Below, one piece after another: positions 42,681 to 48,829 of a stretch of DNA of 48,829 nucleotides. Below the pieces are notes generated by a model, which saw only the letters and a list, made by a program, of their open reading frames with translations, was not told where the DNA came from and did no database searches. Numbering within the stretch: position 1 is the first letter of the stretch; every line of letters starts with the position of its first letter. The position numbers and the translations under genes are program-made. Source of the stretch: Planctomycetota bacterium (lineage in GTDB: Bacteria > Planctomycetota > Phycisphaerae > Tepidisphaerales > Tepidisphaeraceae); assembly GCA_026693085.1 (NCBI GenBank), contig JAPLNB010000347.1, positions 1-48,829 on the forward strand. The letters run 5' to 3'.

Positions 42681-45500
42681 CTAATACTCCGCCACGACCG
42701 TGTACTTCCTCTCGCCCGGCTCCGCAATCCTCACCCATTCCTTCCCCGGGTCAAAATCCTTCCACTGGCGCCCATTCACCCGCACCGCCCGCATCGGCTT
42801 CGCCTCCGGATGCCGCAGGCGAACCAGCATCGCCTTCGGCCGGCTCCGCGTGGGTATCTCGATGTCCGCCACGATCTTCGCCGATCCCGCCGCGCTCTGA
42901 ACCTGCATCGAAATCGGCCCGTAATAGGTTGGCGCTCGCAGCACCGCGATCTTTTTCCCGTCCTCGAGCCATTTGCGAGGGCTGGCCTGCAACAGCAGCA
43001 ACGTGTCATCATCCAACTCGCGGATCAGCATGTTGCGATACAGTTCAAACCACGCCCCGTCCGTGCTCGGCGGGCCGAAGTATTGGCCCCAGGTCCACCG
43101 ATGCTCGACCGGCTCGAAACACGAATGGCTGAAGCCACAGGCCATCATGCTATAGAACGCCCGGATCGCGGCCTTGGCATCATCCCGCATCAGATACGCC
43201 GTCGCCTGCTGATTATACACCGGCTCGTTGGCCATCCCCCAGCCGTGCAGGAACAGGTTGTCCTCATGATCATTCAGCAGGCAATCCGTCAACATCGAGT
43301 CGGCCGGCAGCGCCTTCAGCCGCGGCAGATGCAATGCGCCGGTGTCCACGTCGGTCGGATACCATTGATTCATCATCCGCCCCGGACGGAGCGCCTCCGT
43401 CGGCACATACGGGCTCCAGGTATGATCTCGCAACTGGACCAGCGGCGAGCGCATGGTCGCCGCGGCGAAACCCCGCTCGACCGCCGCCCCAAATGCCTTC
43501 GCCGCCGCCACACACTCCCCCGCCCGCGGATGGCCGATCCGTTCCAGCACTCGACCGAGCATCTCCAGCCCCGCATGCAAATACCCCTGGTTAAACGCCC
43601 AAATGCCCTCGCCCGTCAGGTCATTCAAAGGCGCCTCCACCAACCCGCGCGACGCGCCCGATCGCTCCCCTCCACGCTTGATCTCCGCCAGGCACCAATC
43701 CATCGCCTTGAGCGTCTGCGGCAGCATCCGGTCCAACGCCACCCGATCTCCGGACAGCAGATAGTTCTTCCCCACCACGTACATCATCGACGGCGTATAC
43801 ACGCCCCAATTCGCATACCCCCCGACATGCCCATTGGCCTCCTGATTGTTGCGGTACATCGCCCGCAACTCCTCGGCCGATATATCGTGATACCCCCGCA
43901 GGTCGTACAGCATGTAATCCACGTAGACCGCCTGGTTCACCGGCCACGGCGTGCCGCTCTGGCCATACGCAAAATTGGAGTACGGCAGATCGAGCCGCAC
44001 CTCATCCCCCGCCCCGCCATGCCGCCGGGGCAGGCGCAGCGCATGCCACAGGTTCGCCCGGAACAGCTCGTTCACCGCGTTCTCCGGCACCCGGAACTGC
44101 GCCCCACGGGCCAGGTAATCCGACCAGAACCGCATCGTCGCCTCCCTCGCCGCAACGTACCTGAGGGCCAGTAACTTCTCCTGATCCTGCGCACCCACAA
44201 TCGGCGACGGCAGCTTGATCACCACCTCGCGCGCCCCTTTCTCCGGCAAGTCCACCGTCACGACCACATGGGTCTTCGTTGGCGAAACCTCCTTGTTCTG
44301 CCCGGACTGCTCCTGTGCGACGTTCCGCGACGTAGCCCGTATCGCCTCCCCCTGCACCGCCAGCAGCGCCCCGCGCGACCCAATCGCTTCCAGCACATAC
44401 GCGCCGCCTGCGCTCTCCTTCAACTCCGCGACACCCTCGATCACCCGCTGATGGCCCATCGTGATCGCAACCGACCTGGCCTTGCCGTCCAGGTTCGTCA
44501 ATCGGACCTTCTGCATCAACACCATCGGCACATCCCCCCGCCTCTCTTTCGGCGCGCCATTCAGCGGATAGGCAAACTGCTCCACCTCGTAACGCACCTG
44601 CTCCTTCTCGAAAATCGTCGCAATAATGGGCAATCCGTCCAGCAGCCGCTGCGATTTCCACGTCTGCGCGATTCCCCTGCCCAACTCTCCAAAATCAAAC
44701 CATAGCCTCGCCTTGTCCGCACCCGCCAGGTCCGGCCACACGCCCGCGCCCCGATCGATCCCGAACTTGTACAGCCCGCTGTCCCACCCGATGCACACGA
44801 CATGCCCCGGCGACGGCTGATTGGGATGCACGTATTTCGGGCTGCCCATGTCCTCCCATCGCGACGTGTATTGTTCGTAAGTCGCCTCCGGCTCGCGCGC
44901 CACCTGCTCCAGAATTCGCTTGCCCCGCCACGCCTCCAGCTCTTTCTGATGCTCGTCAAACGAAATCGGCGACTGCCCCATACTCACAAAAACATCCAGC
45001 GCCGGCACCCAGAAAATCTTGTTCTCCAACAGTTGATCCATCGTGACGGCAAAACCTCTCGTCCCCTCGCGGTCCAACTGAACCATCAGCCGCCGCGGAT
45101 CGATCCGATATGCCGGGTCCAGCCGCAACCGCCTGGCGGTGTCCGGATCGCTCTGCGCGATCAGATCCTTCCAGATGACGTTCAGTTTCTCGATCGTCTT
45201 CACAGCCGTTTGCGGATACCGCAGCCGCACCTGCATTCCATCCACATCCCCCCCACCGGCCCGCGTCTGCACCGCCGCGTCCCCGATGCGCTCCTCATTT
45301 TCCAACCCCACTCCCACTGCATCCGCCACCTCGACCTGCTCGCCGCGAAGGATCACATAGAACGCCGAATTCGCCGGGCTGCGATGCCCCCACGAGATCC
45401 GTACGTTCAATTCGCCTTGCGTCTCATCGCTCCATACACCCGACGCCATCGCCATCACCAGGCACAACGGTCCCAAGCCGAGTATTCCGGTTCTCACCAT
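42681..45500 (-). CDS. large secreted protein with glycosidase-like helical toroid
   Basis: I start this 939-residue protein at ATG 45500 (GGGAG six bases upstream). The signal peptide is GILGLGPLCLVMAMASGVWSDE. The first 450 or so residues are beta-rich. The middle, about 470-830, looks like an (alpha/alpha)6 toroid as in GH78/GH95/GH63-type enzymes (WAFNQGYLHAGLEMLGRVLE, DHEDNLFLHGWGMANEPV), and a short beta domain ends the chain. I cannot assign a family or catalytic residues. It leads the minus-strand island with PD40, GH39-like and HDAC-fold genes. A hairpin and tRNA-Arg lie upstream. Confidence 0.65.
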   Translation of the reverse strand: MVRTGILGLGPLCLVMAMASGVWSDETQGELNVRISWGHRSPANSAFYVILRGEQVEVADAVGVGLENEERIGDAAVQTRAGGGDVDGMQVRLRYPQTAVKTIEKLNVIWKDLIAQSDPDTARRLRLDPAYRIDPRRLMVQLDREGTRGFAVTMDQLLENKIFWVPALDVFVSMGQSPISFDEHQKELEAWRGKRILEQVAREPEATYEQYTSRWEDMGSPKYVHPNQPSPGHVVCIGWDSGLYKFGIDRGAGVWPDLAGADKARLWFDFGELGRGIAQTWKSQRLLDGLPIIATIFEKEQVRYEVEQFAYPLNGAPKERRGDVPMVLMQKVRLTNLDGKARSVAITMGHQRVIEGVAELKESAGGAYVLEAIGSRGALLAVQGEAIRATSRNVAQEQSGQNKEVSPTKTHVVVTVDLPEKGAREVVIKLPSPIVGAQDQEKLLALRYVAAREATMRFWSDYLARGAQFRVPENAVNELFRANLWHALRLPRRHGGAGDEVRLDLPYSNFAYGQSGTPWPVNQAVYVDYMLYDLRGYHDISAEELRAMYRNNQEANGHVGGYANWGVYTPSMMYVVGKNYLLSGDRVALDRMLPQTLKAMDWCLAEIKRGGERSGASRGLVEAPLNDLTGEGIWAFNQGYLHAGLEMLGRVLERIGHPRAGECVAAAKAFGAAVERGFAAATMRSPLVQLRDHTWSPYVPTEALRPGRMMNQWYPTDVDTGALHLPRLKALPADSMLTDCLLNDHEDNLFLHGWGMANEPVYNQQATAYLMRDDAKAAIRAFYSMMACGFSHSCFEPVEHRWTWGQYFGPPSTDGAWFELYRNMLIRELDDDTLLLLQASPRKWLEDGKKIAVLRAPTYYGPISMQVQSAAGSAKIVADIEIPTRSRPKAMLVRLRHPEAKPMRAVRVNGRQWKDFDPGKEWVRIAEPGERKYTVVAEY

Positions 45501-45566
45501 AATAATCTCCCGGTCCGGATGCCGAACCCGCCCCCGCCGGCCGATACCCACGATCACGGCAGTCCG

Positions 45567-45584
45567 TCCGCCGAACCCGGCGGA
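45567..45584. repeat. 7-bp inverted repeat between tRNA-Arg and the toroid gene
   Basis: TCCGCCG-AACC-CGGCGGA is a perfect stem-loop 26 bases past the 3' end of the minus-strand tRNA and 66 bases before the next gene. There is no T-run. It may help to end the tRNA transcript or act in the leader of the toroid gene. Confidence 0.4.
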
Positions 45585-45609
45585 AATAACGCTTGTCGAA
45601 AGTGTAAAA

Positions 45610-45683
45610 TAGGGCCGGCAAGGCTTGAACTTGCGACCTGCCGGTTAGGAACCGGCCGCTCTATCCAACTGAGCTACGGCCCC
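45610..45683 (-). tRNA. tRNA-Arg(CCU)
   Basis: The minus strand folds into a full 74-base cloverleaf: acceptor GGGGCCG/CGGCCCT with a G-U closing pair, D-arm GCTC/GAGC, anticodon stem GCCGG/CCGGC with loop TTCCTAA, five-base variable loop and T-arm GCAAG/CTTGC with TTCAAGC. The anticodon CCT reads AGG. No 3' CCA is encoded; after the discriminator A comes TTT, so CCA must be added enzymatically. Confidence 0.95.
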
Positions 45684-45694
45684 ACTCGTGCATC

Positions 45695-45723
45695 AGGATA
45701 GGATCAGATGGGCAAAGATGCAA
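45695..45723 (-). promoter_or_regulatory. sigma70-like promoter of tRNA-Arg
   Basis: The minus strand has TTGCAT (45718-45723), 17 bases, then TATCCT (45695-45700). The -10 ends 11 bases before the mature tRNA 5' end, a normal distance for a short leader. The hexamers match three and four of six bases. Confidence 0.4.
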
Positions 45724-45854
45724 TCCGCATCACGCATCAGACCGAAGATTCGACGCTGGCTCAGGTTGCCACCAAGTGACCCGCCAGTTCAGTCCAGTTC
45801 GTCAGCCGTCAGCACGACGCGCCGCCGCCCCCTTCATGTGCGTCACCAACGATC

Positions 45855-47543
45855 TCAATTCCCCGGCTGCGTCGTCGGCAGTGTCACCGGCTGCGTGGTC
45901 GGCTGCGTCGTCGCCGCCGCCTGCGAAACTTCCGTATCTTCCAGCACAATCACGCAGTTGAACGGCCCCGCCATCCCCACCGACACATCCGCCACGATCC
46001 CCTTCGCCTGTTCCGCCAACGCCGGCGCAGTCGTCGGCGCCAACGCCGACTGATTCTCCGCAACCCTCTGCATCGCCAGGCCCATCGTGCCGGCAAAACC
46101 ACCGGCCGGCTGCGTCGTCGCCGCCAAATCCTTCACGCGGCTCTTCATCGCTCCCTGGTCCGACATGCGATGGTCCATATCCCCGGGCACCGCCACCCCG
46201 GCCGTGTACGCAAAGGTCTGCCCCTCCCGCCACACCAGCACCGGCATCGTCGCCGGCTGCATCGGCGCCGGCTGGACCCGCGACACCAATACACCCGCGT
46301 TTTCAATCAATTGCCGCGGCTCCTGCACCTGCGAAATCGCCGCCCTCAGTTCCACAAGCTGCTGCCCATTCACATTCCTCGCCAGAATCACCCGCCCGTT
46401 CCGCGCAACATTCAGATCTTCTCGCATCAGCACAACCTGCCGAGACAACTGCGACCCAGCCGGCGCCGACTGATCCACACCCGGCTGGTTCCCAGCCCCC
46501 AGCGCATCCTTAGCATTATCAACTGCAACCGGCGCCTCTTCCGTCTTGGCCGGCGTCTCCGGACGCAACGCCAGCGCCTTGGCAAACCGCCCATCAGGGC
46601 GATCATCCGCCGCCGGCTTCATCGCCACAGCCGGCTCCGCACGCTGCTCCGCACGCTGCGTCGCCGGACCCGACCCCACCACCGGTGCGAACATCGCCTG
46701 CTGCTGCTGCTGCGCCGGCTCCGACGCCAAAACAGCCTGGCCAATCGCCTGATCGTCCGCAGGCGCCCACGTGATGTTGTTCTGCGACAAGTAACTCACC
46801 ACACGGTCATTGGCCAGCTTCACATCCGCCGCCTTAACCATGATCACCAGCGTCTGGCTGGCATTGGTGTTCCCGAAAAACGCCGCCGTATTCACCGCCA
46901 CCCCGCCGGTCGTCCCCTCCTTCAAATCCCGCAACATCACCTCGCCCGGCGTCGGTAATCCAGGCGTCCCAATGCCCTGAGACAACGGCAAGTCACCTGA
47001 TTTCGATGCGCCGCCTTTGCCCTCGTCCCTCGCCACCACCGCGATCCGCTCGTCGGCGTCCTCCTTGTCCTGTGTTGCATCTTCGTCTTCCTCAAGCAGC
47101 TCGGCAGCGATCGCGGTATTCTTCCTCGCCACCTCGCCCAAGTCCGCCGGCGACGACAGCATCGCCACCTCCGGATGGCTCGGCGGAAGCACGAAGTAGA
47201 CTGCGGCTCCCAGCCCGATCGCCAGCAGCACGATCGCCGCCACCGCCAATCCCTGTGGCCAGCGCCGCATCCGCAACGCCAGCGCCGACTCCACCACCAG
47301 ATCCGACCCCAACAACGCTTCCCGCTCCAATTGTCCCTGCAATGGCTCACTCAGATCCCCGGGCGCCCCCTCCCGCGGCAAATCCCGCAATAACCCCCGC
47401 TGCGCGATCAATTCCTGTATCAACGTCCGATGCGACGGATTCGCCGCCAGGTGCGACTCGATCTCAGCCCGCTCCTCGGCATTCAACTCGCCATCCACGA
47501 ACCCACACAGCTTGGCCTCGATTTGTTCAACATTCTCCGACAT
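45855..47543 (-). CDS. membrane anti-sigma factor with long periplasmic domain
   Basis: The product is 562 residues. Residues 1-60 resemble an anti-sigma N-terminal domain (LCGFVDGELNAEERAEIESHL, the DGEL segment being typical), but the His-x3-Cys-x2-Cys zinc site is absent. A single membrane span lies at about 98-119. The outer part of about 440 residues is acidic (LLEEDEDATQDKEDADE), has a QQQQQ run and a folded-looking segment (TLVIMVKAADVKLANDRVV), and ends in TTQPTTQP repeats. The ECF sigma gene lies upstream on the same strand, so this is likely its membrane-bound regulator. What the outer part senses is unknown. Confidence 0.7.
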   Translation of the reverse strand: MSENVEQIEAKLCGFVDGELNAEERAEIESHLAANPSHRTLIQELIAQRGLLRDLPREGAPGDLSEPLQGQLEREALLGSDLVVESALALRMRRWPQGLAVAAIVLLAIGLGAAVYFVLPPSHPEVAMLSSPADLGEVARKNTAIAAELLEEDEDATQDKEDADERIAVVARDEGKGGASKSGDLPLSQGIGTPGLPTPGEVMLRDLKEGTTGGVAVNTAAFFGNTNASQTLVIMVKAADVKLANDRVVSYLSQNNITWAPADDQAIGQAVLASEPAQQQQQAMFAPVVGSGPATQRAEQRAEPAVAMKPAADDRPDGRFAKALALRPETPAKTEEAPVAVDNAKDALGAGNQPGVDQSAPAGSQLSRQVVLMREDLNVARNGRVILARNVNGQQLVELRAAISQVQEPRQLIENAGVLVSRVQPAPMQPATMPVLVWREGQTFAYTAGVAVPGDMDHRMSDQGAMKSRVKDLAATTQPAGGFAGTMGLAMQRVAENQSALAPTTAPALAEQAKGIVADVSVGMAGPFNCVIVLEDTEVSQAAATTQPTTQPVTLPTTQPGN

Positions 47544-47706
47544 AACTGCTCTTTACCGTACAACCCACAACCCTGTCCACCAGCGCAACCATACAACTCG
47601 ACCCATCTCCCGGCTCCGGGAAGGGCCAACTGTAGCTTCAGCGAGAACGGTAAATCAACTCCGCCGGGTCCGCTTCCTCACCCCCGCGATATGACCCTGC
47701 CGCCGG

Positions 47707-48435
47707 CTACACTGACAGATACGCCTTCAACTCGTCCCGCAACGCGAGCCTCGCGCGGAACAGCCGGCTCTTGAGGGTTCCCAGCGGCAGGCCTAATACC
47801 TCCGCCATCTGCTGGTAGTCAAAACCCTCAATGTCACGCATCACCAGCACCGCCCGATACTCCGAATCCAATCGCCCCAACGCCGCCAACACCTGCTCCG
47901 CGGTCTCCCGCTTCTCCAGGTCCGCCGCCGGCGGGGTCGTGGATTCGTGCGCCAAACGGTCGGCCAGGCTCGATGCCTGATCCTCGCCGCCGTGATGCCC
48001 GTTCCCGCCATGCCCCGTCCAGGAAAGCGAAAAAACCCGGTGCCGCTGAACCTTCCTCAATCGGCTGATCGCCAGATTCACCGCAATGCGGAAAAGCCAT
48101 GTGTATGGCGAAGCCTCCCCGCGGAAACTGTCCAGTTTGATCAGTCCCCGCGTAAACGCTTCCTGCGTCAGATCCCGGGCCTCCTCGCGATCTCCAACCA
48201 GCCGGAGCATCGCGTTAAATAACCGATCCTGATACGTCACCACAATCTGACCGTACGCCGCCCGGTCGCCCTTCTGCGCCCGCCGCAACATCTCCAACTC
48301 GCGGCCTTCGCTCTTCTCAAGCAGGCCGGCCGGTATTCCGGACTCAAATTGTGTTCCACTCAGGCTCGACATGGGTTCTGACGCTTGTCTATGAAAAAGG
48401 TTCCTTGAATTTCCGCTCACTTTCGGCCCATCCAT
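47707..48435 (-). CDS. ECF-type RNA polymerase sigma factor
   Basis: I start this 242-residue protein at ATG 48435, four bases after GGAGG; later ATGs lack a site. Region 2 spans about residues 55-127 (YQDRLFNAMLRLVGDREEARDLTQEAF) and region 4 about 178-232 (RAVLVMRDIEGFDYQQMAEVL, then LPLGTLKSRLFRAR). A His/Gly-rich linker (GHGGNGHHGG) joins them at 141-150, and the first 40 residues are a non-conserved extension. It belongs to the RpoE-like group. It directs RNA polymerase to its regulon and is presumably held by the anti-sigma protein downstream (163-base gap). Confidence 0.9.
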   Translation of the reverse strand: MDGPKVSGNSRNLFHRQASEPMSSLSGTQFESGIPAGLLEKSEGRELEMLRRAQKGDRAAYGQIVVTYQDRLFNAMLRLVGDREEARDLTQEAFTRGLIKLDSFRGEASPYTWLFRIAVNLAISRLRKVQRHRVFSLSWTGHGGNGHHGGEDQASSLADRLAHESTTPPAADLEKRETAEQVLAALGRLDSEYRAVLVMRDIEGFDYQQMAEVLGLPLGTLKSRLFRARLALRDELKAYLSV

Positions 48436-48479
48436 CAGTCCTCCATGACCGGCGACAACTCGCATTGACAGCACAAACT

Positions 48480-48508
48480 ACTATGACAACCGCCAAAGAT
48501 AACGTCAA
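48480..48508 (-). promoter_or_regulatory. sigma70-like promoter of ECF sigma gene
   Basis: TTGACG (48503-48508) and CATAGT (48480-48485) are exactly 17 bases apart on the minus strand; 5/6 and 4/6 bases match. The start would be near 48473, leaving a leader of about 38 bases before ATG 48435. Confidence 0.5.
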
Positions 48509-48523
48509 CGAACTGCCTCATAG

Positions 48524-48541
48524 CGTTACAAAATCGTTACA
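48524..48541 (-). promoter_or_regulatory. 11-bp-spaced TGTAACG direct repeat, possible activator site
   Basis: TGTAACG occurs twice on the minus strand with a 4-base spacer, giving an 11-base period, one helical turn. The pair sits just upstream of the -35 box (centre near -60). OmpR/PhoB-type response regulators bind direct repeats with this period. The region beyond, up to 48734, shows nothing else. Confidence 0.35.
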
Positions 48542-48734
48542 TTCTTCGAATTGGAGCTCGCCAGAGGAGTGCTGCGTGCGGGAATCACCCAATCCCCCGC
48601 CGTCCCGGTGCGGCGGACTTGGTAATCTCGCATACTATACCCAATCATCCTCGCCTCCGGAAGTCGCCAGCCAATAAATAATGTCGCCCCCGATCGTTTT
48701 CCCTTTGATCAAGTGAGCGGGCCAGCACCAACGT

Positions 48735-48829
48735 TCACCCGAAACTGAACCGCCCTTCCAGATCCACCTTCCTGCCCACCATCCTCACCCCCTCCTTCAA
48801 CAACATCGCCCGCTTCCGCCCCACCCCGC
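48735..48829 (-). CDS. probable C-terminal end of an unknown gene
   Basis: On the minus strand an open frame enters from the right edge and stops at 48735. Its last 28 or so residues end in KVDLEGRFSFG-stop and look like a genuine basic protein tail (RKRAMLLKEGVRMVGRK). Other frames are also partly open in this GC-rich end, so the call is weak. I cannot name the product. Confidence 0.3.
   Translation of the reverse strand, partial: GVGRKRAMLLKEGVRMVGRKVDLEGRFSFG

Noticed and set aside
41859..44174. 771-codon plus-strand frame opposite PD40 and toroid genes
   Set aside because: It spans two genes on the other strand, is rich in Arg, His and Pro, and shows no signature.

Overview
The window is GC-rich chromosomal DNA that looks like a Planctomycetota genome, most likely class Phycisphaerae. 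The pointers are two exported proteins with an N-terminal LEPR-type planctomycete motif (EPLEHRTLLS, ERLEERQLLT), a PEP-CTERM/HAF remnant, Thr-Thr-Gln-Pro tails on several exported proteins, many secreted glycan-active proteins of planctomycete type, and a PocR-GAF-SpoIIE phosphatase. I saw no insertion sequence, CRISPR array, phage gene or rRNA. The assignment rests on gene content and motifs, not on a database search.

Layout. 1-284: tail of a 4Fe-4S ferredoxin-type gene. 414-14694: secreted carbohydrate-active island: a DUF4091/GH123-like hydrolase and a CotH-family protein on the plus strand, then on the minus strand a GH2-like enzyme, a beta-propeller, a serine hydrolase fused to a GH5-like barrel and a rhamnogalacturonan-lyase-like protein. 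A 30-residue membrane peptide gene sits between the two arms. 14849-17168: a small exported protein, a broken HAF/PEP-CTERM gene and an orphan secretin. 17532-25100: rhomboid protease, two LEPR surface proteins flanking tsaD, and a C-terminal processing protease. 25230-30559: an alpha/beta hydrolase divergent from a PocR-GAF-SpoIIE phosphatase, then an AI-2E-type membrane protein and a TPR protein. 31154-36771: an exported HEAT-repeat protein, an MCE/MlaD protein, hemL and a DUF2617-like protein. 37030-45500: a long minus-strand run with fliM translationally coupled to a CPBP protease, a Tat-exported HDAC-fold deacetylase, a GH39-like enzyme, a PD40 propeller and a large helical-toroid protein. 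45610-45683: tRNA-Arg(CCU). 45855-48435: an ECF-type sigma factor and its membrane anti-sigma partner. The last bases hold a probable gene tail.

How they fit together. The two glycan islands encode almost only exported proteins: hydrolases or lyases, propellers, a possible deacetylase and a CotH-type protein. Neither contains a transporter or regulator, so each looks like an extracytoplasmic degradation set fed by uptake genes elsewhere. The surface proteins, rhomboid, Ctp protease, secretin, MCE and anti-sigma proteins all act at the cell envelope. Housekeeping genes (tsaD, hemL, tRNA-Arg, fliM) are interspersed.

Two broader patterns stand out. Several genes without a Shine-Dalgarno have a promoter-like -10 box six or seven bases before the ATG, which suggests leaderless mRNAs. 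The plus strand is clearly G-rich at about 17.6-28 kb whichever way the genes point, and C-rich at about 42-48.8 kb, so the replication-strand bias may flip inside this window.
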